The notes: a model not told the origin generated them from the sequence alone. A stretch of 64,000 nt of DNA from Rhynochetos jubatus (GCA_027574665.1 CM050668.1:8270001-8334000), one strand, 5' to 3'; positions 23,445 through 37,539 are shown, numbered from the stretch's first letter. Translations and numbers: made by a program.

Positions 23445-26019
23445 AGAATTCAATTCTGGATTGAAAAACTGTGAAAGGACCTTATGCTCCTTCAAACAAA
23501 GATTAACTTCAGAAGAGTAACTAGTGAGAGCAGTTACACCCGAGCAGCGCTGAAATATGTTGCATTTCATTTGCTTTTCTTCTTGATTGTACATCCTCTC
23601 AGAATTTCCATCCAGTGGTACAGTAAACACAGCTGGAAGGCTGGGATACACCAACAGCCAGGCAAGCAGAAATTACCCCTGCAGTCCTCTAAATGCTCTC
23701 TTACACTAATTTATAACAGATTGAATTTGGGTTCAGATACATGGATGTACTGCATCTTTAAGAGCTACCATTTAATGTAGGGAAATTATTCACTTGGTAC
23801 ACAAGAGCGGACTAGAAACGTGGCCGTTCCGATGCTGGGTGTTTCTGGGCTGTCACATGCTGTTAGGGGAGCAATTACTCCCAAGTCAAACCTTACTTTG
23901 GGGCTGCAGCTAACGCAGCACGTGGCGCGCTGCTGAAACAGGGCTCTGCATCTCAGGAGGTCAGGCAACAGCCCCTTTCAGCTGCTGTGTTAACATATTT
24001 CTTCCACTTCATCCTTCTACTGTATGGCAGGCTATGTTATTGTTTTGTTTAGAGATGGTTTCATGCCTCGGAACCTGCAAAAGGGTGTAATAAGGATTCA
24101 GAGTTCAGGGGTTAAGCAGAATTGATCTGTTGGCTTTTCCAAGACGTTGCTCTGCTGCCCTGGCCTTTGAAGGATAAATGTCTTATTCAGACAAATCCAC
24201 GTTGCTTTTGAGAGCAGCTCCGTGTGCTGCACAGCTGCTGCCATAAGGCAGCCAAGAACAGGCTTCTGCTCTCTTTTGGGGGGAAGGTGGAAACACACAT
24301 TTTCAGAGCAGCTAGTTGTTTTCTAAATGTCAGGTTTTAATCCCCAAAGAAACATGTTTTCAGTCTGTTTCCATCTCAGAAGGTGGATTCTAGGCACAAT
24401 TTAAAAGCTTCCTTTCAGCTTTCACTCGCTGGCAATCAACACCCATCATCCTGGCTCAGACTGATTCTCTGCTTCGGCTCCAGCTCATAGTTGTGAATAA
24501 AGAGAAAGTCCGCATGGAGTCGAGGCTGTAAGATCTATTCCCTTTCACCCCCATTCTTTTTTTAATATGTGTATTTTATGAGGAAAGCTTAATTTCTCCC
24601 ACCAGAGTCAGAGGTTACATGGGAGGAGTTTCTTTTTGGAGAAAACCCATTGCAACTGTGCATCATCGTTACAGGTGTGCATCACCTGTGCCCCAGGTGC
24701 CGGGGGGGTAACAGCTCTGGCTTGTACCCAAGTGCTTGGCGAAGCATCTTCTGTCCCACAACACTCGCTTGAACTGGAGGGAGCACAGGGTAGGAGAATC
24801 TTTGCCTTCATGCAATGGAGTGGCAGAGCAATTGCGTGGCTGTGCTGCTGTTGTGCGGGATGTTTGCGGCGAGCAGGGAGCCGAATCTCCTGGAATCGCA
24901 TGTAGCTCTTGCCTCCCGCAGAAGTGTTGCTGCTTGTTTGCAAATATGGCTGTTTGTTTTCTGAAGCGTGGGTTTAGAGGACACACCGTGATTACTAATC
25001 AACTAAATGAAAAGGGAAAAGCTGGAGAGAGAGTAGAGGGAAATTCTTATACCTGTTATCGCATTCATTACTCACCACTGTTTGTGTTTTTAAGTGCCAC
25101 AGATCACCACACAGACATAATGCTAATTATCTGTGCAGGAGGTCGGGTTTGCACGCTAAAGGAAAACACTGGTATGTCTTGCTAATTTGATTTTAATATC
25201 TGTGCCATGCTATTGTTTGGCCTAGAAATTAGATTGCTTCTTACTAGTATAATTGGCTAATTAAAACATCTTCTGTAGGAGATGGGGAAGATACCCACAG
25301 TCCTTGTGTGACTTGGGACATAATAAACATGCCTCAGCTCCTAATCCAACAGGAGCTCTTTGGAGCACAAAGGAGTATTCTCAGTACATTTTTCGTGAAA
25401 ACTTCTTGAGATAACTTAGAGTCCAGTCCTGCACCTCTGAGACAGAAACACTGGGACTTAGAAGACCCAGCCCAGTAGGGCTTCTGTGGTGATACCCAAC
25501 AGGTTGTAGCTGGTATCAATTCCGTATATTTGCGTGTTCTGCATATTTAGTGCCTGTGAGTTCCCTATGTGGGGTAGATGTGAAGATGTAAAGCAACAGA
25601 AGAGAGTTGCACCAAAACATACTCCCTCCGTCCCAGTAACTAAAATATACCTGGTTTTGCAACCTGCCCTACAGTCTTAACACTTCCTCCACTGCCACCA
25701 CTTACCACCTGGTCTGAGTCCCTGGGAGGGAAATTTCACTGGGTCGAGCCACTGCTTTCCTCTCTCCCTCTGTTCAGAGATGGTCTGGGGTAGACCGAAG
25801 AGGAAGGGACAGGTGCTGCCTCTGCCATAACAGTGAAGATGGAGCTGAGTGGGAAGTAACTTTCAATAAGCAGATCACCTGTCACAGATGCCAGCTGCAA
25901 GTGTCACAGCCTCCTTCCCCCAGGATGCTTGCTGGATTCCACCTTAATACACCATCCTTCAGACAGGACTCAAGGATAAGTCACAATCTGTCTTTGAGTC
26001 TGGGAAGAGTTTGAGAGAC
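23445..26019. other. Non-coding stretch, nothing recognised
   Basis: Single-copy sequence with frames up to 149 codons (24736-25185) and no recognisable domain. The overlapping open frames on both strands at 24600-25000 reflect local GC content. Confidence 0.55.
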
Positions 26020-26360
26020 TTATGCTAATCATATTTAATTTGTATGTGCAAATGATTCTAACTAAATGTAGACTTCTCTTAGTAGCTTCAATTAAAAGCT
26101 CTGGACGTACTCCAAAGTTACAAATTCCTTCGCTAAGCCAGTAGGGAATGATAATGAATTATTGCTAATATAGCCATAAAGCTTTTATTTGCATAAGTAA
26201 TATGAAGCTAATGTGTGGATAAAATTAAACTTTAAAATGAAATATTATTAAAACAAAACTGTTAATGAATTTGGACACATTATTGAGCAGGTGTATTTGG
26301 CAGCTGGCTGGAACAGATAACTCTAATAGAAGTCTAGTTGAATCAAAATCAATATTGAAC
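26020..26360. promoter_or_regulatory. AT-rich block with an octamer motif
   Basis: A long AT-rich, repeat-free block with a perfect octamer ATTTGCAT (26187-26194) in a TTTATTTGCATAAGTAATAT context. It also has ATGATAATGAATTATTGC (26149-26166), TTAATGAATTTGG (26261) and many TAAT cores. It resembles a developmental conserved non-coding element. This is inference from texture only. Confidence 0.25.
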
Positions 26361-29300
26361 ATTACATAACACACTGAAGATAGTTTCACAAGTTGTATGT
26401 GCTTGTCTTCACGGTTCTGATGTGTTTCATCGTTAGCTTTCACAGTCACAACTAAAGCGAAAGAAGGTGTCCTAATGCAGAAGGGAGAACCCAGTCCATG
26501 GATTTGAGTATTTCATTATCTTTTATAATTAGGTTAGTTTGAGAGAAGGTGCTGTGAATTCTCACTAGGATGGAGGAAAAATTGAAGATTGAAAGTCACA
26601 TTCTAAGTGGATGGTGGACATATGCTGCTTATACAAGCAGAATTGTTGATGTTGTATTACTATTGCCAGACCTGGGCTTTTTTCTTCTTGGAACGTTTCA
26701 CTAATTATTTTTCACTCTTCTCCATATTGCAGGTCTTTTTTCAATTCCTTGCAGACACTTTGGGCTGCAACAGTTTGGGGGAATTACTCTAGACTCGAGT
26801 AGTCTTAAACCCAGAATAGTATTAGATGAAGGAAATTACTTCAAGAATAAATTCTTGCTCTGTAAGTAAGCTACAGAAGGACAGAGGGTGCAGTATTTTG
26901 ATCAGTCTCTTTCTTTCTTCCATTGTGGCACATGAAACAGAATCTAAGCAACATCTCTCTGTTGGCATAGGGCATGGAACGCTTTCCATGGTGACTTCCT
27001 GATGCAAAATGCAGAGTAATTGCGGCAGTTGCCTTGCTCATAGCTCCTAAACGTGTACATCAGACTTGCCTCCATTTCACTCGTGTAAGCTGCTGTTTAC
27101 GCACATTACTCATTTACACAGGCTTAGCTTTGCTCCCCATTTACATCCAGCTGCTCCGGTGCAGAGAGGTTCAGTTACAGTTGTGTTGTCGGGCTCTTCC
27201 ACGGCCCTTTTTTCTATAAAGCAATGCCCATGGACCCGTATAGAGCAACCGCTGGTTGTTTTACCAAGCCTGCTCGCCTCTGGGGCTAGACACGGACCGT
27301 ATTGTGAGTGCCTACCTTTCTGCCACCACGACCCCGTTGAGACAAGATGGAGTCAATTGAATGCTTGGACTAGCAGAGAAAGAAGCTTTTTCGGGGCTAG
27401 AGGTTTCATTACTGTGACTGAGAAATGAATTCACTTTCTCTCTTGCGCAGGAGGATTCTGTACTTCACCTTTTTGCAGAGGCCAAAACTCTGACACCTGA
27501 AAAGATGAAAGTTGTCAGCTCTAAGCTGGTGTTTCATCCCAAGTGGAAAGGCCTGTGTTGACTTTAACTACCTGAGAATTTGTCCGTGTCTGTGTTCTTT
27601 CCGAGTAAGTGGTTCAGAAATAACCCAGGGAAGTTGTTGCATTTCTGTGGGGCTTGCGTACCTGACCTACATACCTGGCTTTCAGAATCCCACTTCTTAG
27701 GGACTAAGGCTGAATGCAGTGTTGCTTTATGATGCAAAAAGCACATTAGGTTGGCCTTTCTCTTTTCTCTATATTCTCTAAGAATAGTTTTGGTGAAAGA
27801 ACCTCAGGAGATATTTCCCCCCGTGTTTGATTTCGCTTACTTGTGCTGCTTCTTAAACGGGATGAAATTAATTCCCGTTTGCACTAAGAACAGGCTGTGA
27901 AGCTAAAGCCAAGCTGGATCTGGAGAGTACAGTAAATCACACTGGCTAGCGTCTCGTTTGCAGCTTAACTCTTACCGTGTGACAACCGTACTGCGGTGGG
28001 ACACTGGCGCTCTTTGTGTCCTGTAGGGATTGATCCTTGGGACACCAAGTATCAGCTGCCATTTTGCAGATGCATTTTCCGTTTCTGCGTGATATGTGTT
28101 ACGTTTGGCATTTTTACCTAATCTGATGCATATAACTTGCCAAACTTAAAAGTTACACCTGCTCTTCCTCAAAATGTAACTGTCTCCTAGCGCAGTGATT
28201 AAGGGAAAAGCGATAGAAGGCTGGCTGAGCTCACCCTACACATGCTGTCCCCTGGAAGACCCAATGCTAACTTGGTGGTCTTTGCGCCACAGAGGAGATG
28301 GCAGAGTTTGCAGGAGGATTATTAATTTTGGGGAGAGCGCTACCCAGTTTTCCCCCCTACGTGGGCCTTGTTCCGTCAGGTTGTATCAGCTCAAAGGTTT
28401 CTAGTGTGGGCATCTGTCTTTGGCACAGCTCCACATGCCCCTCTGTGCCCGGGCTACGCTGTGATGGGCAGGGGGGCTGAGCTGATGCTGGGTCAACAAG
28501 TGAGTTAAATCCCGCTGTGTGGGGGAGAGGGGCTGAGAGGGGCTGCTGACACTGGCACTGCCTCCCGCCCTGGGGTCGAGAGCCCGGCCCAGGCACACCC
28601 CGTGTGGCAGTGAGACACACTGGGACCCTCTCCTCTCCCAGTTCACCCTGGGAGCTCTCTGGGGAGTCGTGCAATGTGTTTTACAGTTCTTGCCTGTTTT
28701 ATGCCTTGATACAATCAGGTCATGAAGGTTGTGCGCCCTGAATTACCACGTTGCTTAATTTTTGCACACTTGTTTACTGGAGACTGTGTGAATAAACAAG
28801 AAGCAATGGGGATAAGCCCAAAGCTTGCGGGGCAGGAAGCATTTCTAATGCCCCCACCGAAACACATCTGTGCTGGCTTTCCCCACAGGAAGATTTGGTG
28901 TTTAGAGCATGTAAGTCCTAAACAGATGAAAAGGAAGATACAGGCCATACTTTTAGATCTCAGATTCAGCAGCAGCTGGGTGGATTTAAATTGTGCTTTT
29001 GATAAACAGATAAGCACACACTGTGCCTCTGCCGGTACCTTGAATGTCAAATTTCAGCCTTGTGCAATTGGAACTGCTGACTTATTAAACCTTGGAAGCT
29101 GGGCTTGATAATGGAAGTAGCAACTCAGTGAACCTTAATTATAGTTTCAGCACTGGCCGTGGCCTACCTTCTCACACACAAGAATTCAATATGAGAGGGT
29201 GAGCACAGTAGAAACAATTTGTCATGAATGATATTGGTTGTGGATATGGACCTCCTGCACGCTGGCACCTGCCTTGGTCAACGTGAGAAAAGCTATTGAA

Positions 29301-32132
29301 CTCAGTGAGGGCAGTGGCAGCACCAGGAGAGTAAAACAGAAACTGTGATTAACCTTTCTTGTACCATATTTTTAAGCGAGGTTCAGCACTTTGGTGGAAA
29401 CGTGCCTGTTGTACAGCTTTGTTATTAAGGAAGCTCAGGAAGGTTTGATAAAATGGTGTTAAAAAGTTAAATCCCAAACGAATGTTCCCACGCGAGGTTG
29501 CTCAGTTCTGCTTTTATTCACTACTGCGCCTCTGTTGCAGGAGGATGTGAATACCGAAACGTGTGTCACTATGTTGAAATGCTTAGAAGACAAGGCCAAT
29601 GTTTCATCAGTTTATGTTTGTCCCAAATGGCTTTTATATCCAAGAGCGTGCTTGAAACTCGGGATTACAGGCATAAAACGATGCATAGAATTATAATGAT
29701 TTGCTGTAACAGAGGACTAAGATTTGGGGAGTATGATGAAAGCCAGCTATAGCCTAAGCGTTTTTCTTCAAAGGAGTACAGTGGCAAAATCAAAAGAGAT
29801 GGCAAGGATATGCTTTATATTACTATACAAAAGCAAACAGATGGTTTCCTTTTTCTCCTCTTTTAAATACGCAGCTACTACATTCTCATTATATCTCTTG
29901 GAATGGTTTCAGATATCAATTTAGTTTGCAAAACTGTGTTGATTGAATAATAGGTATATCACCATTTCAAATGAATTAGAAATATTGCTCGCCAGAGGAG
30001 CTGATGGTTTACTTGAATGTCAATAATAAAACTGTAGGAGCCATGAATTACTTCGGACTGTTTAACATTATTACGTTTCCCTGTCACAGGGACAGTTCTG
30101 CTGATGGTAGTTGGCAGGAGCTGCTGGAGATGGGCAGGCTCATTTATGGGCCGACGTAAAGAAGCTCTCAGGGTCCTTTTGAGGGAGTTTTTGTCTCTTG
30201 GTGCCTGCGTGAGTGATTCCTTCCTTTCAGCGGCTTCTAAAGTTTATCCTTTTCCTCCTCTTTGTCCTGCTCAGCACTTGCTGCTGGAAGGAGGAGAGGT
30301 GTAGGGTCCTTGCTTTAGGCTTCAATAAGCTGCCTTTGGTGAATGCTGGCTTCTTCATATTTGTTCTTTTATAGGCATTTGTTACTAACTTAGTGTGTTA
30401 TTTTCTCTTCTGCATCAAGAAGTATGAGATATGGCTAGATAGGTACTTATTTTGCTAACTGTAACTAACAGTTCTGCCCAGAACAACCTCTTGTAACCTG
30501 CTTTGTCTTTCATAATTACGTATTTCATACAAGCTGTGCTGAGGGAATAAACCTATCCCTGAGAATCTAAACTTCTAGAGAAGGGGATTGAATAAGTTGA
30601 TATATCTGGGGTTTAAAAACCCAAGTGAAATACGGTGTTATCAGCATTCTTCCTAGAACACTTGATTTTTATCACTTAATCTGTTATTAGCTGGAAACAT
30701 GATTGTTTCCTTAATCTGCGCTGCTTTACCCCACTGGGTCCCCTGACGCAAAAGCACTTGCTTAAACCCGCCCGTGTTTGATGCAGCAACGCTCTGTAGC
30801 TAACTCCCACGGGAATCAGCTGCCCTCCGACGTCTACACAAGGTGCTGCCATTTCTACCGCGCCGTGAGCGCGCTTCGAGTGGAAGTGGTGGGTCACAGG
30901 AAGCTGGTTTTGGCCAGGGCGGAAGGTAGTTCCTGGCTTGGTGTCTCCAGCGAACTCTTAGCCCGCTGAGCTGCAGTCAGTGAGGGTCACTGCACAGGTT
31001 TTTGAGCTGGGTTTTGGGGTGATTTGGTGGTTTGTCAGTTGCCGTTTTGTTTTGTTCTGGTTTTATTTTCTTCTGTTGGCACTGATCTCTGGAAAACAGT
31101 AAAAATATTTATTCAGCATAGGCAGGGTGACAGATATCTCTTGTATGAAGAACTATTTGATGAGCTGTTAGTTTTGAGTGCCTTTCCTATTCATTGAACT
31201 AATTAGCTCTACAAATCTTGCTGTCAACCAGTCATATAGCCACTTATTTATTTTCCCATGTGCAGAAATTTTACTTTGCTGCATATACACAGAACTATAA
31301 AACCAAATGCACCAAAAATTGTCTCTTAGTTGGATATAAATGGAAACAAAATACGCTTGGAATTATTATTACATGTGCCATTAATTTTTATTTGAACTGT
31401 CTTATAAAAATGCCAAGCTGCTTTCATTGTTTCCCACTGTTGCACTCATGTAAATGTAGAAAAGTTGATGATTTTTTTTTTCTTTAAATGCTGTTTTACT
31501 GTCTTCAGTGGGAGAGTATGAAAATGACCAAGTCAGGGGAGAATGGAGATTTTAATGCTTGCCACATGGGTACCTGGAATCCCCTGCTGTCACCAATTGC
31601 TGTGTCTCATTGCTTGGTTTTAACCTCCTCTTGTGCTTTCTCTCCTGCAAGTTTTGCATTTGGGGCAACTTTTTTAACATCATAGTGAGTGGAGTTAAGT
31701 ATTTGATGCAATTAAAGCATTTCAGGCTGAAGGAAATGGAGCCTGCAAGACTGGTCTGTGCTGCCGTCGCTCACGGTGGGTCTGGTTGTTCCCGGCAGGG
31801 ATGGTGCAGAGGGCATCCTCGTGAAAGATTTCTAGAATGTGTGCTTTGTGGGAATGAAAAACATGAGTTATGTGATTCCTGGCACAAATGCCTCTTGTGA
31901 CTTGATTGCTGTGGCATTTCTGATTTGGGACAGTATCGCTTGGGCTCTGGTATCCATCAGTAACCGGTGCTGCTCTCACAGAACTATGAAGCGGGGCCTA
32001 GGAAGCACGTGATCACCCCGCGAGATATGGGCAGATACTGACCTTGCAGAAACCTCTCTCCTCTGGTGCTTCAGCCTCCCTTGGTCAGGATGAGAGCACA
32101 ATACGTTACGTGGGTTTGCTTTCTGTACACAG
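26361..32132. other. Non-coding stretch, nothing confidently recognised
   Basis: About 5.8 kb of single-copy sequence. Two good acceptor tracts occur: CTTTCTCTCTTGCGCAG ending near 27451 and TGCGCCTCTGTTGCAG ending near 29540. Each is followed by an open frame of 35-50 codons starting GAG GAT, but neither has a convincing downstream donor. A G-rich segment lies at 28520-28545. No named gene or repeat was identified. Confidence 0.5.
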
Positions 32133-32237
32133 CTAACCCACGCCGTTGTTCCACCTGAAGCTCTCCTTGAAAGAAAACGCTGTTACCGTACCAAGCTCGT
32201 CCCGTCCGGAGAGGAGAATAATAAACAGCTTGTTGAG
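32133..32237 (+). other. Weak candidate exon, 35 codons in phase
   Basis: This 105-bp segment follows a good acceptor (TTTGCTTTCTGTACACAG, 32115-32132) and ends at GAG then GTAAAT. It is exactly 35 codons in phase 0. Only one of three frames is open, and the other two stop within the first 27 bases. The peptide is polar and basic in its middle (ERKRCYRTK) and acidic near the end. It matches no family I recognise. The frame stays open both before the acceptor and after the donor (about 76 codons in all), which weakens the exon reading. It may be a lncRNA exon or chance. Confidence 0.17.
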
Positions 32238-33770
32238 GTAAATGGAAAGATTTTGCTTGAGCTATGTGGGCTTTCGATCAGAGAGGTTAATCAGAAAGGC
32301 ATTTGGACATATGCCTAAGGAATAGAAATTGGCTTTAAAGGGAAATACGTACTACATTAGAATAAATTACAAGGTAATGTGATTTGGTAAAGTGGGGTTT
32401 ACAACAGTTGAAACTGGAGTGGTCTTTTAATCCATGAAGCCTGATCATTTATTTTAATGGTGAATTTACAAAACCTACAGTAAAGCAGACTATAAAAGAT
32501 GTAACTTATTTAAATTACGCTTTAAACCTACAGATTTTCCTGTACCCAGTTAAAAGGCAGCATGGCATTATGCTAAAACCATATATCCTTGCAGACTGTT
32601 CCTCAGGGTGGCAAAGCTCAGTGGTGTCATTTTTCAGTTGTGTTTGATTATAAGTGATGCTTGTACCTCAAATCCTAGGAAATTGAGTGCTCAGATTTAT
32701 GTGTGTAAGAGATATTTGAATCTTAGCTCAACTTACAGCACATGTAATCTTTTCTTTAGTCCAAACACGTTGTCGTCAGCTCTGTAGAGTATATTTCAGT
32801 ACAATTTGAAACATTTCTTTGGTAGTAAGCACTTTTGTCTTGGCAATACTGGAAGTGCTTTTCCATATCAGCAGCAGTGCATGAATGCTGAAAACTCACT
32901 GGAGAGTTGTGCTGTGCGTTGAGAGATTCTGACTCAAAAAAGGAAACGCAGAGCTGGCAATTGTATTTGGCAAGTTACTGTAGTAAAACTAAGAATTAGT
33001 CACTTCTGATGCAGAATTTAAGTCGTTCACACCCCAAAATTTCTGAATAAAAGTACAAACTAGAAGGAATTATGACAGAACATAGTCCTCCCGTGACACA
33101 GCACCGTTACGACCTTTGAATCTGTTCCCATTTCTGCATCCTGCACTCAGGATGCTGTTGGGGAAGAATTTGCCGGTTTTAAACTGCAGTTTCTGAGCCT
33201 GATTTGCACGTAGGCGCAACGGACAGCATACAGGCGAGGGACCATATGCCGAAGCGCTGTTGCAGCGCTTTACTGGGGACATCCAGATTTAGCCTCGAGT
33301 ACAGAGGTTTCAGGAACTGTCAGATGTCAGATGGGAGTATTTCCCTGGAAAACATACAAATTATGTTCCGCTTGTAACGCTGTATTTACATTCTGTTGTA
33401 TTCTTAGAGTAATCCACAACATCAGAGGTCCTGCTCTTTCACCACAGTGTGAGCGAGTATTTGAAAGCTGCTGCGGGTTCTTCCCAGACAGATTGTCAGC
33501 GATAACCTGCAAGCTGTGGGATGTAGTCACAAACTGAAGCAACCTTTTCTTATGTGTAGCAGAAAAACTTACACCGAGGAAAGCAGAGACCAGTTTTTAT
33601 GTTGACAGTCATCATTTAGCGGCTATCATAAAACCTGGGGAAGCAAGCAGTGTTCTCAGTGTAACATCAGGGCAATCTCCCTGACTGTCCTTGCCGTGCT
33701 GGTTAACTCTGCAGGAGGTGGGCAGAACCTCTGGGCGGGCCACACTCAGTGCTGCATCTAACAGGAGAGA
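32238..33770. other. Non-coding stretch, nothing recognised
   Basis: AT-rich single-copy sequence with no gene, RNA or identifiable repeat. Confidence 0.6.
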
Positions 33771-33786
33771 GGGGGGGGGGGGGGGG
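33771..33786 (+). repeat. G16 homopolymer
   Basis: Sixteen consecutive G follow a GAGAGA lead-in and precede AAAGAAAAAG. Such runs can fold into G-quadruplexes and are prone to sequencing and replication length error, so the true length may differ. Confidence 0.9.
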
Positions 33787-36700
33787 AAAGAAAAAGCCTA
33801 GTAAGATTTTAGTAATCTTGGCTTGAAGGGTAATTTTCTTGTCAACTATATAATTAATGCGCCATACGTTACAGTAGCCCATTGTTATTCCAGAATGCCG
33901 GGATACATTTCAAATTGAATGGCTGTTTAACAAAACACTTGGCAGATTTATTACCCTTAGGTGATTCTGTCAGTCAGCGTTTTCACATGTTTAGCCTGAA
34001 GTAGGCAGAATCAATTTTGGTATCTACTTTGTGAAATGCCGAGCTGTTTAAATTAAACCACACACACATATGCACAACCCCCTAGAAAATCAGGAGCGGT
34101 ATTGGATCTTCATCTATTAGCAGTGAAACAGGAATTACCCTTGCAAAAGCTCCTTGGTTTTTTCCTTCTGCCGTCAAGGCATCGTCTGCCACTTCCAATA
34201 TCTCCAAAGAGGTATTTGTGGTCATTTTCAGATAATGTCCTAAATGTTATGTTTGTCTTTCTGTTACTCCACAGAACACTTAGTCGGCAGCTTCAGAAAC
34301 TCAGGCTCAGCAATAACTGTGTATCTAATGGCAATCCTTAAACAAGGAGACACCGTGTTGAATTTGCTGTTGCCGGATGTGCAAGAGGATTCAAGATGCA
34401 ATTCAGTATTGGAAGGGAGTTAATCCAATGCCTTTTATGCAGGCATACAACTTTTTCAAAAAAAGGGTTGATGTAAGTTTCTTGTTCTGAATTATTTTGA
34501 TTTCAAGGATGGAAATGTGTTATTTCTGTTTTTCGGTAGGAGATCCAGGTGCAGGCAGGAGCTGTGTATAGCCCAGGTAGGAGGCTACGGATAAAAGGTG
34601 GTGGGTGAGAAACAAAAGATCTATGTTGCATGTTTGAAGCTGCCAAACATCACATAATCACATTCTCACATTTTCATTGTCGAGACAGCGTGATTTTCCA
34701 CTCTTTTTAAATACTCTGTGAAATATAGTTGGATTTGTTTTTAACTTAAAATGAAAAAGGAATACGTTCACTATATACAGTTTTTCCTCACTGCTACTGT
34801 TCTGTCATATTTCTTCTTTTGCTACAGTGCTTTCTAATTTTTATTTTATTTTTTTTAGCTCTGAAGTTTATGAACTGCCAGAGCTGTAATTTCTTTCCTG
34901 TTTCACAGTAGGTATCTTTGCTAGAGGCTGAAAAGTCAGTGAATAGTGAAGGCAGGAATGGGGAGGGGCACCTTAGTTCCCACATCTGACCTCAATTGAT
35001 CTTCTATTAACAGGTTTTAAAGGGACAGGATTCTAATTTTAAAATCTAAACAAGTAATTCCTTCCTCAAGCAGTCAAGTAGTTTTCAACTGTTTCATTTT
35101 CACTTATAATGTCAAGGAAAAAAAAGAGAAAAGAGAGGTTCGTAGCATGGCATAGCCTTGAGAGGAGGAAGAGCACCTGAAATAAAAAAGATTCTAGATT
35201 AAAAACTCCAGTGAGCTTAAAAAAAATTCCTGCCAGTCGGGCACCTGGATACGGCACCTGCTGAACCGCCTGTAAGATCAAATTCACTCATCAGAGAAAC
35301 CAAGGTGCATTAAGTAGGCCAGGTTTGTCACTGGGAGGTTGTTCCGATGTCAGTCATTGTCACCTCTAACCCTAGCTGGTGGCAATCCATCTGCACATGT
35401 CAGCTGGATGGTGGCTGGATTCACTCGTGCATTAAGCTGGCGCAGTAGTCCAGTCCAGATTTGGCTGAGCACTAGACCTTCCCACAGGGAGAGGCTTCTC
35501 AAATATGACTGATTTAGATAGCTTTAATTAAAGAGCAGCACATCCATATGCATATGAAGCAGTAGCTGGTGGAGGGCTTCCCTGGGAATTGGTGAGAGGG
35601 TGGCAAGGAGGGGCCAGGAGCTTTATCTTCCCCCTCTCCCCTCTGGTGCCGGGCGGTGGGGCTCACTCACCCTCTTTAAGTTCGCCCATAGCTGAAGGCT
35701 GTGCCCGCCCCAGGGCAGTATGCCCAGGGCGCTGTGTTAGTGCCAGCACGCCAGGGTGACGTCGGCTGTCGTGCAGCAATAGAAGGTGGGGAGGTTTGGG
35801 GATCAGTAGAGCTCGAGGTGTTAGCTTTTCCTAATTGATGTCAGACCTTGTCATGCTGTTGCTGTTGTTAACAAAGGTGCCCTGGAAAATAATTATAATA
35901 ACTCCCCAGAAAGCAATGATTCACTCTCAAGTTATGCTGGGCAGTTGTGTTATCCTGTTTAGCTCGAGACAAAACAGCCAGCAGTGCTGCCCCCGGGGTG
36001 GTTGGGCTGCCCTTTTCTGCAGACAGGATGCTCTGCCTGGGCAGTTCTGAACCTTAACAGGTGAATCTTCTGCTATGGATTTCCAAGCAGCTTTGGACAT
36101 TGGTGTACCGTACCGGGATGTTAGGAAACGGCACCGAGCTGCTGCTGCTCTGCAGTGAGCTTAAGGTGACCTGGAAGGGCTGCAGCGTGCGGGGTCCTAT
36201 CCCAGTGCACCTGCCACAAGGCGCCCACGCTTCACCTCTGGCTGAAAGGTCCTACAGGCGTTCTGGAGCACGAGCCCGTCTGCTGCAGCGTGCGTGGGGA
36301 GGCCAGCAGATGGACCAGTTTCAGGTTCAGTTCAGAAATACTTGAAGATTTGGAATGAAGCCATCAGCATTGGTTGTTGCATCACATCTAGGATTTAAGC
36401 AGGTCTTTAAAATGGTGTTAAAAAAGAAGATCCCAAAGGTGCCAATGATCAGCTTGTTCTCTTCACCAACGTGATTGCACTTGTCTGTGTGTGCTGTGTT
36501 AACTCCCCGGCCGTCCGCCGGCAGCTGGCTCTACGGCTGCATGTTGGGCACACGTGAAAATGCTTTGCAGTCCAGAGCTGACTTTTCGTAAAACCAAGTC
36601 CTCTCAGGCAAATACAGTGCTCACACTTCACTTGGCCCTTTTATGGAGTCCGTTTCGGTTTCTGGTAAAAACAGGAATAAACTGAAGGTATGGAATTCCC

Positions 36701-37539
36701 ACCCCAGGGGTTAAAGACCTTTTCCTGCCTCTTCTAACTTTGAAAGAGGGAGAATAGGTCTCTCTTGATATTCTGCTTTTTTAAAAAACGTTTTAAGAGG
36801 TTTTATATTTTCCTGAACAAGTGGTTTCTAGACACTCTGTTGCTCTCCTGGCTGAGTCGTATTTGCAACCTCGTGCGTTACAGATTGCATCCACTAGAAC
36901 TGAGCTACAGTCTACAACAGTTGGATAAATTAATCGAGTGCTGGCTTAGAGTTGTTGCCGATGGAGAGGATTTCATGGGACGAATCCCTCCCTGGAGGGA
37001 ACGGACTTGATTGGAGTTACCTTAGACATGACTTGACCTGCAGTGCTGACACTGCAGCAGATGTGTCTGCAAGCCCCAGCTGAGCGCCGGAACGGAGCAA
37101 GCTTTCCCCAGGCGTGTACTGCAAGCGTTAAGCTTGTTTTCCATATTGAGGAAAACTCACGCAGAGAACTAAGATGGCAGATTTATTTTTACATTGCAGG
37201 ATATGTGAATGTGAACTAGAAACAACTTCTGTTGCTCTCAGTAAGCAGGATAAACCCCTTTACATGTACTTTATTTTATGTGCTTCCACTTGCTCCACAC
37301 CTCAAGGCCATGGAGCCACCCCATGAGCCATCCCAAAGTATAAAATGATGGCTGGATGTAAGGAAATAAAATCTCAGCCCCGCATTTGCTCTGATTATTC
37401 CCAAGCAGGTTGTTGGAATTAAGTCTTCTCTGTTCCTTAAAGAAGATCCCTTTCTTATTCTGCAAACACTGTCTTTGCTGCGGAATTGTCTGAGTTATTT
37501 TCATAATTCATAATTATCTTGGTTCTTAAAAATTTAGAC
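33787..37539. other. Non-coding stretch, nothing recognised
   Basis: Single-copy sequence. The GC-rich part at 36060-36345 gives a 94-codon frame without a recognisable domain. The segment 35575-35800 is G-rich on the plus strand. No repeat family was identified. Confidence 0.55.

Noticed and set aside
27452..27560. Exon starting GAG GAT after CTTGCGCAG
   Set aside because: The peptide looks plausible, but the frame stops at 27558-27560 with no consensus donor before it. It could only be a terminal exon, and no clear polyadenylation site follows closely.
29541..29725. Exon starting GAG GAT after TCTGTTGCAG
   Set aside because: Two frames are open at once, no consensus donor follows and neither peptide is recognised.
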